Source: Candidatus Krumholzibacteriia bacterium
GTDB taxonomy: Bacteria; Krumholzibacteriota; Krumholzibacteriia; LZORAL124-64-63
Direction of reading: 5' to 3'
Length of the DNA stretch: 6,758 bases
Assembly (NCBI GenBank): GCA_029935695.1
Contig: JAOZJV010000202.1
Span: 1-6,758, forward strand
Position numbers and translations under genes: made by a program. Below are positions 1-6,411 of the stretch, in pieces (position 1 is the first letter of the stretch; the number at the start of each line of letters is the position of its first letter). The notes under the pieces are model-generated. The model ran no database searches. It was given only the letters and a program-made list of their open reading frames with translations, and had not been told where the DNA came from.

Positions 1-344
1 TCAGCCGGGTCATCCAGTCTGCCAACCCCGGCAGCCGCACTTATGACATTGAAGCTGAGCTCGACAACACTGATGGCCGTCTCAAAAGTGGAATGTTCGC
101 TCGGGTCACCGTACCCGTGGGAACACACCAGGCAATCCTTGCTCCCCAGGCCGCCATCATCCGCCGTGGCCAGCTCACCGGTGTTTGGACAGTGGACGAG
201 CAAAGCATTGTGCACCTGCGCTGGATTCGCCTGGGTCATGCTTTGGGTGACCAGATGGAAGTTCTCTCCGGTCTTGCCGGCAACGAGACTGTGGTCCTTT
301 CCTCGGAGGCCCCGCTGGCCGAGGGCGACAAGGTGGTGAGGTAA
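1..344 (+). CDS. RND efflux periplasmic adaptor (membrane fusion protein), C-terminal part
   Basis: The gene enters from the left edge; the first complete codon is at base 3 and the TAA stop is at 342-344, giving 113 visible residues. The start 'SRVIQSANPGSRTYDIEAELDN...GRLKSGMFARVTV' has the pattern of the adaptor beta-barrel domain, where the 'G(R)LKSGMF' turn is characteristic. The following 'LAPQAAIIRRGQLTGVWTVD' and 'LRWIRLGHALGDQMEVLSGLAGNETVV...LAEGDKVV' match the membrane-proximal domain that ends such proteins. These adaptors are periplasmic, usually lipid- or membrane-anchored, and join an RND permease to an outer-membrane channel. The hairpin and lipoyl domains and the N-terminal anchor lie outside the window. 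The permease gene starts one base after the stop, so the two genes are certainly one operon. Substrate cannot be told from this fragment. Confidence 0.9.
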   Translation, partial: SRVIQSANPGSRTYDIEAELDNTDGRLKSGMFARVTVPVGTHQAILAPQAAIIRRGQLTGVWTVDEQSIVHLRWIRLGHALGDQMEVLSGLAGNETVVLSSEAPLAEGDKVVR

Positions 345-345
345 C

Positions 346-3300
346 ATGGCAGACAATCAGAACAATCCGGAGAACCAGGACATCCCCACCTATGGTGGTG
401 CCACTGGCCTGGCTCAGGTCTTCATCAACTCGAAGATCACACCGCTGCTGATCATCGCCACCATCCTGTTGGGGGTGTTCGCCCTGGGCCTGACTCCCCG
501 TGAGGAAGAACCCCAGATCGTCGTGCCCATGATCGACGTGATGGTGATGATGCCCGGCGCCAGCCCGGAAGAAATTGAAAACCTCGTGACCCGGCCCATG
601 GAACAGAAGATCTGGGAAATCGAGGATATCGAATACGTCTACAGCACCAGCTTCCCCAGCTTTGCCATGACCACCGCCCGTTTCCTGGTGGGCACCAACA
701 TGGAAGAAGCCATCACCCGGCTGAACAATAAAATGTTTGGTTGCGCCGACATGTGGCCACCCGGAATCACACCGCCGCTGATCAAGGTGCGCAGCATCGA
801 CGATGTGCCCATGATGACGCTCACTTTGTGGAGCGACAAATACGAAAGTTATGATCTTCGTCAGTTGGCCGCCGAGGTCAAAAACGAAATCATGAGCATC
901 ACCGATGTCTCCAAAACCAAAGTCGTTGGCGGCCGCAAACGGAATGTTCGGGTGGAACTGGACACCCAGCGCATGGCTGCCTTCAACATCACCACTCTGA
1001 GTATTCTGCCTGCTCTGGAAATGCAGAACAAGAATCTGCCCAGCGGCGGTTTTGCCCGGGGAAATACGCAATTCACTGTGGAGACTGGTAACTTCCTGCG
1101 GTCTGCTGACGATGTGGCCAACCTGGTGGTCGGCAGCTTCATGGAACGCCCGGTGCGCCTCATGGATGTGGCCACCATCACCGACGGCCCTGACGACATC
1201 AACAACTACAGCTTCATGGGCATCGGGCCCGCCGCCATTCAAAAAGGCATTGGCGACGAGTTTCCCGTGGGCGCCGAATACCCGGCCGTCACCATTGAAA
1301 TTGCCAAGCGTATTGGCAGCGACGCCACCCGCGTCTCCGAAACCGTTCTGGCCAAGGTGGAAAAGGTCAAAGGAACGCTCATTCCCAGCGACGTGAACGT
1401 AACCATCACCCGCAACTACGGCGCCACCGCCAAGGACAAGGCCGAGAACCTGATTTCCAATCTCGGTCTGGCTATTGTGCTGGCCGTCATCGTGGTCTTC
1501 CTGGCCATGGGCTGGCGCGGAGCGACTATCATTTTCCTGTCCATCCCCACCACTTTCAGCATGACCCTGTTCATCTATTACATGATGGGTTACACCCTGA
1601 ATCGGGTGACTCTTTTCGCTCTGATCTTGGTGACGGGTATTGTGATCGACGCCACCATTATCATTGTCGAAAATATGCACCGTCATTTCCAGATGAAGGG
1701 CAACAACTCACTGAAGACAGCTTTGGAAGCTATTCTGGAAGTAGGTAACCCAACCATCCTGGCCACCCTGACGGTGATTGCCTCGATGATGCCCATGGCT
1801 TTCGTTCGCGGCCTCATGGGACCTTACATGGCGCCCATGCCCATCGGTGCTTCAGTGGCCATGGTGTTCAGTCTGCTGGTGGCTTTAACCATCAGTCCCT
1901 GGCTGGCCATTCGCCTTCTTAAACCCAAGGCACATGCTGAGGATGAAGAAGGATACAACCTGCGTGAAACACCCATCTACAAAACCTACAACAAACTGGT
2001 GCGGCCCCTTATTGAAAGCCCGGCCAAGGGCATCATGGCGCTGTTGGTGGTGGCTGGTCTGACGATTGCCTCCATGGGGCTGTTCGTCACCCGCACGGTG
2101 CAGGTCAAGATGCTGCCCTTCGACAACAAGAGTGAGTTCCAGGTCATCATCGACACTCCTGAAGGAACCACCCTTGAGACCACAACCCACCTGGCCCGTC
2201 AAATTGGCGATTACCTGAGCACACAGCCGGAAGTAACGGACTACCAGATCTATTCCGGCCTTGCCGCGCCGGTGAACTTCAGTGGCCTGGTGCGCCATTA
2301 CATGCTGCGCCAGGGAGCCAACGTGGCCGACATTCAGGTTAACATTGTGGACAAGGAATTGCGCGACGATCAAAGCCACGCTCTGGCCAAACGAGTGCGC
2401 GGTCCCATCAAGGAGTTGGCCGACAAGTACGGCGCTTCAGTGAAGATCGTGGAAGTACCACCCGGACCACCGGTCATGTCGACCATGGTTGCTGAAATCT
2501 ACGGCCCTTCTTTTGAAGGTCGTGTGGAAGCGGCCCGTCTGGTCAAGGAAGTGTTCGAAAACACTCCCGGCATTGTGGATATCGACTGGTACCTCGAAGA
2601 TGACCAGACCCGGTACAAATTTGTCATCGACACTGACCGCGCCGCCGTGCGAGGAGTCAGCACCGAGCAGGTGAGCATGACCCTGGGCGTGGCCCTGAAC
2701 GGTCATGATGGTGGGCTGATGCACACCGAAACTTCCGCCGAAACGGTGCCCATCAACGTGCGTCTGCCCCTGGCCGACCGCAGCAGCACCGAGAGTTTGC
2801 GTGAGCTGTACATTTACAGCCAGGCCGGCGCACTCATCCCCCTCAGTGACGTGGTGAATGTGGAAGAATCCGTGAACCAGAAGAGCCGTTACCGTCGTAA
2901 TCTTAAATCAGTAATTTACGTGACTGCCGATGTCGCCGGTGAACTTGAGTCTCCGGTGTACGCCATCGCCGACATGAAAAAGAAGATCGCCGAACTGACC
3001 ATGCCCGATGGCACACAGATTGAGCAGCTTTCCACGGTCCAGCCAGTGACCGAAGAAAACTATGCCATGAAGTGGGATGGCGAATGGCACATCACGTTTG
3101 AAGTATTCCGTGACCTGGGTATCAGCTTTGCGGTGGTGTTGATCATCATCTATCTGCTGATCGTGGGCATGTTCCAGAACTTCACTGTGCCTCTGCTGAT
3201 GATGATTCCCATTCCCCTGACACTGCTGGGAATCATCCCCGGCCACCTCATGTTCGGCGCCTTTTTCACGGCCACGTCCATGATCGGGGTGATCGCCCTG

Positions 3301-3576
3301 GCGGGGATCATGGTCAGAAACAGTGTGCTTCTGATTGACTTCATCGAAGCCAGACTGGCCGAAGGTGTGGAGCTTAAAGAAGCCGTCATCGAAGCTGGAG
3401 CCGTGCGGTTCCTGCCCATCGCCCTGACCGCCGGCACCGTGGTCACAGGTTCTTTCGTGATGGTCTTCGATCCGATTTTTGAAGGACTGGCCATTTCGCT
3501 GATGATGGGATCACTGCTTTCGACCATCCTGACGGTGGTTGTGATACCTCTGGCCTATTACCTTTACAAGAAGTAA
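346..3576 (+). CDS. RND-family efflux transporter permease
   Basis: A complete 1076-residue inner-membrane proton/drug antiporter of the AcrB-like fold (AcrB has 1049 residues). The ATG lies one base after the adaptor stop; AGGTGG (331-336) and GAGG (338-341) inside the adaptor gene can serve as ribosome binding sites. TM1 is about residues 32-49, followed by the family motif 'TPREEEPQI' (50-58). TM2-TM4 lie at about 372-441, TM7 at 562-580, TM8 at 925-943, with two large periplasmic loops between. Compared with AcrB's proton relay, TM4 reads 'GIVIDATIIIVEN': the D407 equivalent is D435, but the D408 equivalent is A436. TM10 reads 'GIMVRNSVLLIDF', with R991 in place of K940. R1021 and T1028 match R971 and T978. 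Phrases such as 'VPPGPPV' and 'KWDGEWHIT' recall a widespread uncharacterised RND subgroup (from memory). A single relay Asp also occurs in heavy-metal pumps such as CusA, but overall sequence does not suggest a metal pump. Substrate unknown. Confidence 0.95.
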   Translation: MADNQNNPENQDIPTYGGATGLAQVFINSKITPLLIIATILLGVFALGLTPREEEPQIVVPMIDVMVMMPGASPEEIENLVTRPMEQKIWEIEDIEYVYSTSFPSFAMTTARFLVGTNMEEAITRLNNKMFGCADMWPPGITPPLIKVRSIDDVPMMTLTLWSDKYESYDLRQLAAEVKNEIMSITDVSKTKVVGGRKRNVRVELDTQRMAAFNITTLSILPALEMQNKNLPSGGFARGNTQFTVETGNFLRSADDVANLVVGSFMERPVRLMDVATITDGPDDINNYSFMGIGPAAIQKGIGDEFPVGAEYPAVTIEIAKRIGSDATRVSETVLAKVEKVKGTLIPSDVNVTITRNYGATAKDKAENLISNLGLAIVLAVIVVFLAMGWRGATIIFLSIPTTFSMTLFIYYMMGYTLNRVTLFALILVTGIVIDATIIIVENMHRHFQMKGNNSLKTALEAILEVGNPTILATLTVIASMMPMAFVRGLMGPYMAPMPIGASVAMVFSLLVALTISPWLAIRLLKPKAHAEDEEGYNLRETPIYKTYNKLVRPLIESPAKGIMALLVVAGLTIASMGLFVTRTVQVKMLPFDNKSEFQVIIDTPEGTTLETTTHLARQIGDYLSTQPEVTDYQIYSGLAAPVNFSGLVRHYMLRQGANVADIQVNIVDKELRDDQSHALAKRVRGPIKELADKYGASVKIVEVPPGPPVMSTMVAEIYGPSFEGRVEAARLVKEVFENTPGIVDIDWYLEDDQTRYKFVIDTDRAAVRGVSTEQVSMTLGVALNGHDGGLMHTETSAETVPINVRLPLADRSSTESLRELYIYSQAGALIPLSDVVNVEESVNQKSRYRRNLKSVIYVTADVAGELESPVYAIADMKKKIAELTMPDGTQIEQLSTVQPVTEENYAMKWDGEWHITFEVFRDLGISFAVVLIIIYLLIVGMFQNFTVPLLMMIPIPLTLLGIIPGHLMFGAFFTATSMIGVIALAGIMVRNSVLLIDFIEARLAEGVELKEAVIEAGAVRFLPIALTAGTVVTGSFVMVFDPIFEGLAISLMMGSLLSTILTVVVIPLAYYLYKK

Positions 3577-3587
3577 AGGAATATTTA

Positions 3588-3624
3588 GCAAAAAGGAGAG
3601 AGGCCTGACCTCTCTCCTTTTTGC
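3588..3624. terminator. Strong intrinsic terminator, probably bidirectional
   Basis: Bases 3588-3603 and 3609-3624 form a perfect 16-bp inverted repeat around a five-base loop (CCTGA). The stem has a GC-containing top (GGAGAGAGG/CCTCTCTCC) and a base of five A:T pairs, so the 3' arm on either strand ends in a run of five T. It lies 11 bases after the permease stop. It should end the efflux operon transcript and, because of its symmetry, could also stop read-through from the convergent minus-strand gene. Confidence 0.9.
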
Positions 3625-3635
3625 ATTCCACGGGA

Positions 3636-3782
3636 GCAGTTTTTCATTTATCACTTTTTCGTGATAATAATTTAGCACAAACTATCATAATTTTTGCTGT
3701 TTTTGTGTTTTGGGGTGAAAATAAATCTGCTTTTTCTTATTATACTGTTGTTTCGCACCATAACTTAGGCTATTCTATTATT
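3636..3782. other. AT-rich intergenic block, no gene seen
   Basis: Composition falls abruptly here: the 140 bases 3641-3780 contain 38 G or C, about 27%, while the flanking genes are clearly GC-rich. No open reading frame has a ribosome binding site or resembles a protein. A 7-bp hairpin TTATCAC/GTGATAA (3648-3654 with 3661-3667) is present, along with several T-tracts. The block could be a promoter/UP-element region for a transcript starting near 3783, a decayed remnant, or acquired DNA. No insertion-sequence ends, target duplication or attachment-site repeat were found. Confidence 0.6.
3748..3776 (+). promoter_or_regulatory. Weak sigma-70-like promoter candidate
   Basis: TTGTTT (3748-3753) and TATTCT (3771-3776) are 17 bases apart, matching the -35 and -10 consensus at 3/6 and 4/6 positions. 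The upstream DNA is T/A-rich, as expected for an UP element. Initiation would fall near 3783, just before the structured segment that ends in a hairpin and T-run. TATACT at 3741-3746 is an alternative -10 but has no acceptable -35. In AT-rich DNA such matches arise easily by chance. Confidence 0.25.
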
Positions 3783-3922
3783 AGTGAAAGCAGAGACGAG
3801 TACTGAGAGTAAACGCACTCTGCCTCTTCAACAAACTTGCGGCCTGTCGGTATCTCCCTCCAATCCCCCACCGGCAAGTCGTTGGGTCGGTCACGTTATA
3901 CGTTGACCGGCCCTCTCTTTTT
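3783..3922 (+). ncRNA. Candidate small RNA with a C/U-rich loop
   Basis: No protein fits this 140-base stretch, but it has consecutive potential stems. GCAGAG (3790-3795) pairs with CTCTGC (3818-3823), enclosing a smaller TACT-GAG-AGTA hairpin (3801-3811). CTTGC (3836-3840) pairs with GCAAG (3874-3878), and CGGT (3848-3851) with ACCG (3870-3873), leaving an 18-base loop at 3852-3869 made almost only of C and T. A 10-bp hairpin followed by T5 closes the segment (3884-3922). A weak promoter-like pair lies just upstream. A C/U-rich loop containing CTCCCTCC would be complementary to Shine-Dalgarno sequences, as in known UCCC-type small RNAs of other bacteria (RsaE/RoxS); applying that here is inference. 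No known RNA family (6S, SRP RNA, tmRNA, tRNA) was recognised. The segment could simply be the 3' flank of the convergent gene. Confidence 0.25.
3884..3922 (+). terminator. Hairpin plus T-run, terminator-like
   Basis: GGGTCGGTCA (3884-3893) pairs with TGACCGGCCC (3904-3913) through ten pairs including one G-U, with a ten-base loop that can itself fold (ACGT-TAT-ACGT). On the plus strand it is followed by TCTC and then five T (3918-3922), the layout of an intrinsic terminator, though the T-run begins four bases after the stem. On the minus strand the hairpin lies 22 bases past the thioredoxin-fold gene's stop but lacks a T-run there. The orientation suggests a plus-strand transcript ending here, or a U-less terminator for the minus-strand gene. 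Confidence 0.45.
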
Positions 3923-3935
3923 ATCAGTTCCGGTT

Positions 3936-5018
3936 TTAGCGGCGACGGCCCCGGTACCGGTAAGGGCTCTTCCTCATTTCCTCTTCATACAGCAATACTT
4001 TTTCTGCATAAATGGCATTATCCGGATCAGCAACCAGCGCTTTCTCCATCCACCTTTTGGCCTTGTGATAAAGCTTCCGGCTGGCGTAACAATCGGCCAG
4101 GGAATTCATCATTCGTGGCTCACTCTGACTCATGATCACCGCCCGCAACCCGTACTTGGTTGCCTGTTCCAATTCCACGTTGGCAACCACTGCCATCCTG
4201 GCGAAACCATCGAGGGCCATATAGTTGGAATCGTCGAAATTGATCAGTGTGCGGTAGGTGTCCAGAACGCCCACCGTATCGCCCAAAGCAGCCTGAAATT
4301 CTGCCACACCCATGAGATCCGCCGTGGCTGTGGAATCTTCTACTGTGTAAAGAGTGACCGCCCGCCGGGCCAGCCCCTGAGCCTGGGGCAAACGTCCGGC
4401 TTTTTCTTCCATGGTGGCCAATCCCAGCATGCCGTTCATGACCACACTTTTGTCCCCCTGAAAACGCAGCCCCATCAACCGGCGGTACAAAATTTCTGCG
4501 CGCACCAGATCGCCCTGCTCGGCGTGGCGACGGGCCAGATCAAAGAGCAGGCCCGGGTCTTCCGGCCGCGCAGCCTGCAGATCAATGATCTTGAAAAACG
4601 TATTGCCACCTTTCCTGATGGTCCGAATAATTTCCAGAAACTCATCCTTGTTCTGGTAGCCGGTGAAGCGGTCCAACTCCCGCCCCCGCGCATCAAGCCA
4701 GACCAAAGTGGGCAGGATGGTGATGTTGAATTCATTCTTGAGACCGAGGTATTCCGGCTTTCCGATGTCCACCTTGAACGTCAGCACGTCGGACAGTTCT
4801 TCGATCACCTCGTCCTCGTTGTAAACCATCACGTCCAGCATCTTGCAGGGCCGGCACCAGGTGGCATAAAAATCGATGAGGATGGGTCGGGCGGGAGCAT
4901 CCTGGGCCCGGTTGATCACTTCCGGCCAGGGCACATCTTCGAGCCAGGGCACCCGGTAGGATTCATTCGTCGCAGTGGGTGGAGTTTGCAGCAGCAGCAA
5001 CAGCAGGAGTATTTTCAT
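3936..5018 (-). CDS. Exported thioredoxin-fold protein with TPR-like C-terminus
   Basis: A 360-residue protein. Residues 1-20 look like a short signal peptide: Lys2, then a hydrophobic run I3-L10 that is nearly all leucine, then 'QTPPTATNES'. No cysteine suits lipid attachment. About residues 25-136 form a thioredoxin fold: 'LIDFYATWCRPC' places the redox pair at C55 and C58, and 'ITILPT' supplies the cis-proline at P103. From about 140 onward the protein is helical with TPR-like units, clearest at 155-182 and 301-334 ('LADCYASRKLYHKAKRWMEKAL...DPDN'). It ends in a basic tail, 'YRYRGRRR'. Such proteins act as disulfide reductases or assembly factors in the periplasm; the partner here is unknown. 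This ATG is the only usual start codon between an upstream in-frame stop and the thioredoxin domain. The ribosome binding site (GGAAA) is weak. The gene converges on the efflux operon and diverges from the kinase gene. Confidence 0.9.
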   Translation of the reverse strand: MKILLLLLLLQTPPTATNESYRVPWLEDVPWPEVINRAQDAPARPILIDFYATWCRPCKMLDVMVYNEDEVIEELSDVLTFKVDIGKPEYLGLKNEFNITILPTLVWLDARGRELDRFTGYQNKDEFLEIIRTIRKGGNTFFKIIDLQAARPEDPGLLFDLARRHAEQGDLVRAEILYRRLMGLRFQGDKSVVMNGMLGLATMEEKAGRLPQAQGLARRAVTLYTVEDSTATADLMGVAEFQAALGDTVGVLDTYRTLINFDDSNYMALDGFARMAVVANVELEQATKYGLRAVIMSQSEPRMMNSLADCYASRKLYHKAKRWMEKALVADPDNAIYAEKVLLYEEEMRKSPYRYRGRRR

Positions 5019-5092
5019 GGGATGTTTCCAGTGAATCCTTGGGATCGGGGAAGCCGGGGTCTGTCCACAGGCAAAGCTACAACAGATCTGGC

Positions 5093-5131
5093 GGCGCTTC
5101 CATGATTATTCGGGAATTGGCGCTTCCCATG
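5093..5131. repeat. Direct repeat upstream of the kinase gene
   Basis: GGCGCTTCCATG (5093-5104) recurs as GGCGCTTCCCATG (5119-5131) with one extra C, start to start 26 bases apart. The second copy covers the likely -35 region of the kinase promoter. A short inverted repeat, GGGAA/TTCCC (5112-5116 with 5124-5128), overlaps it. The arrangement could be a pair of operator half-sites shared by the divergent genes. The repeat itself is directly visible; regulatory use is inference. Confidence 0.5.
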
Positions 5132-5151
5132 CGAGCACTCTGATCTATAAT
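5124..5151 (+). promoter_or_regulatory. Probable sigma-70 promoter of the kinase gene
   Basis: A perfect TATAAT (5146-5151) is preceded at 16 bases by TTCCCA (5124-5129), a 4/6 match to the -35 consensus. Transcription would start near 5158, giving a leader of about 42 bases before the kinase ATG at 5200. That start point also argues against translation from the in-frame ATG at 5155. Confidence 0.55.
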
Positions 5152-5188
5152 GAGATGGAATCAACCGGTCCTGAATTTGTTTCCCTGC

Positions 5189-5194
5189 AAGGAG
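5189..5194 (+). promoter_or_regulatory. Ribosome binding site that fixes the kinase start
   Basis: AAGGAG stands five bases before the ATG at 5200. The alternative in-frame ATG at 5155 would add 15 residues that do not belong to the family and lies upstream of the inferred transcription start. Adenylate kinases of this type begin 'MLNI', as the 5200 start gives. Confidence 0.85.
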
Positions 5195-5199
5195 CCTCC

Positions 5200-6369
5200 A
5201 TGCTGAACATTGCCCTCTTTGGAGCCCCTGGTGCCGGTAAAGGCACCCAGTCCGAACTCCTGATGAAAAAGCACAACCTGGTGTACATCGCCACTGGTGA
5301 TATCCTGCGCCAGGAAATTGCAGGAGGCACCGAACTGGGTCTTGCCGCCAAATCCATCATCGAGGCCGGTGGGTTGGTTTCCGATGAAATCGTCGTTCAG
5401 ATTATTGAGAAGAAAATCATCACCAATCCTGACGCGGCCGGCTTCCTCTTCGACGGTTTTCCGCGCACCTTCGTGCAGGCCTACATCCTGGAAGGCCTGC
5501 TGTTGAAAATGCACACATCGCTGACTTGCCTGCTCAGCCTGGAAGTGCCGCCGGAAGAATCATTCAAACGATTGCTGGAAAGGGCCAAAACCTCGGGCCG
5601 CAGTGATGACACCGAAGTGGTCATCAAAAACAGGCTCAGGGAATACGAGGAAAAAACTGCGCCAGTAGCCCAGTTCTACAAGGACCAGGGGCTGTACTTT
5701 CCCATTGAAGGGGTGGGCTCCATTGAAGAAATCAACAACAAGCTGGAAGAAATCATCGACCAGGAATTGCGCAAAGTTCTGTTCAACGTGGTGCTGCTCG
5801 GTTACCCCGGAGCTGGTCGGGGAACCCAGGCGCGCAATCTGGCCAAAAAATACAATCTTGTCTATTTGTCCACGGGGGAAATGCTGAAAGAAGAGATCGC
5901 CAAAAAATCGGACGTGGGACAAACGGTGCAGGATATTTTCAACCAGGGCGATCTGGTGCCCGATGAAATCGTCATCAAACTCATCGAAAAGCACATCAAG
6001 CGAAACCCCGAAGCCAACGGTTTCATCTTCAAGGGATTTCCCCGCACTCTGGTGCAGGCCTACATCCTGGACGGACTGCTGCGCAAAATCAATTCATCGG
6101 TGTCCTTCACCCTGGACATCCAGTGCCCCACTCTGGAGTTGATCAAAAGACTGGACGAACGGGGCAAAACCAGCCGTCGCATGAGCTACGACATGGAAAC
6201 CGCCACCATTGTGCACCGGCTGGAACAACACGAGAAAGTTTGCCAACCATTGGTGGACTATTATGGCAAGTCGGGCAAGGTGACGGAGATTGACGGCAGC
6301 GGCACACCGGAAGAAGTATGGAACCGCATTGAAGGGCCTGCTGAAGAAGCCTGGCGCAAGGCGCGGTGA
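5200..6369 (+). CDS. adk: Tandem adenylate kinase with degenerate second domain
   Basis: A 389-residue protein of two adenylate kinase domains, about twice the usual bacterial length. Adenylate kinase interconverts ATP + AMP and 2 ADP in the cytosol. Domain 1 (about 1-190) looks active: P-loop 'GAPGAGKGT' with K14, 'TGDILR' with R37, 'FDGFPRT' with D85 and R89, and a short lid 'SGRSDD' with R128, R134 and R145. Domain 2 (about 193-389) keeps the fold signature but reads 'GYPGAGRGT' (R207 for the P-loop lysine), 'TGEMLK' (E227, K230), 'FKGFPRT' (K278 for the Asp) and 'SRRMSYD' in the lid, with about two extra residues there. Equivalent residues are exactly 193 apart up to the lid, so this is an internal duplication. 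Domain 2 probably has little or no catalysis and may be regulatory or structural (inference). The gene is not beside secY or map, where adk is often found, so a paralogue elsewhere is possible. Confidence 0.9.
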   Translation: MLNIALFGAPGAGKGTQSELLMKKHNLVYIATGDILRQEIAGGTELGLAAKSIIEAGGLVSDEIVVQIIEKKIITNPDAAGFLFDGFPRTFVQAYILEGLLLKMHTSLTCLLSLEVPPEESFKRLLERAKTSGRSDDTEVVIKNRLREYEEKTAPVAQFYKDQGLYFPIEGVGSIEEINNKLEEIIDQELRKVLFNVVLLGYPGAGRGTQARNLAKKYNLVYLSTGEMLKEEIAKKSDVGQTVQDIFNQGDLVPDEIVIKLIEKHIKRNPEANGFIFKGFPRTLVQAYILDGLLRKINSSVSFTLDIQCPTLELIKRLDERGKTSRRMSYDMETATIVHRLEQHEKVCQPLVDYYGKSGKVTEIDGSGTPEEVWNRIEGPAEEAWRKAR

Positions 6370-6400
6370 TTTTTTAGCCCTATTGCGAACTCTTTTTATC

Positions 6401-6405
6401 AAGGA
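6401..6405 (+). promoter_or_regulatory. Ribosome binding site of the lipoprotein gene
   Basis: AAGGA lies six bases before the ATG at 6412 and supports that start. The 42-base gap after the kinase stop contains no convincing promoter. Confidence 0.75.
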
Positions 6406-6411
6406 AGACTC

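Noticed and set aside
175..1686. Long minus-strand open frame (503 codons) opposite the adaptor and permease genes
   Set aside because: It is rich in His, Asp, Gly and Gln, resembles no protein family, and lies wholly antisense to well-recognised genes; codon bias of the real genes keeps the opposite frame open.
3621..3806. 61-codon plus-strand frame in the AT-rich block
   Set aside because: Its TTG start sits in the terminator stem, there is no ribosome binding site, and the translation resembles nothing.
3577..3935. tRNA, CRISPR array, insertion sequence or attachment site in the largest gene-free stretch
   Set aside because: No T-loop or anticodon arm, no regularly spaced repeats, no terminal inverted repeats with a transposase, and no paired direct repeats were found.
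3837..5105. Plus-strand open frame of 422 codons opposite the thioredoxin-fold gene
   Set aside because: The minus strand encodes a clear thioredoxin fold with C-x-x-C and cis-Pro; the plus-strand translation is His/Gln/Pro-rich with no recognisable domain or ribosome binding site.
5155..5199. Earlier in-frame ATG for the kinase
   Set aside because: It has no ribosome binding site, lies at or before the inferred transcription start, and adds residues outside the family pattern; AAGGAG supports 5200.
6354..6375. GCGC-AAG-GCGC hairpin followed by six T at the kinase stop
   Set aside because: The stem is only four pairs and is separated from the T-run by five bases, too weak to call a terminator; the next gene follows 42 bases after the stop.
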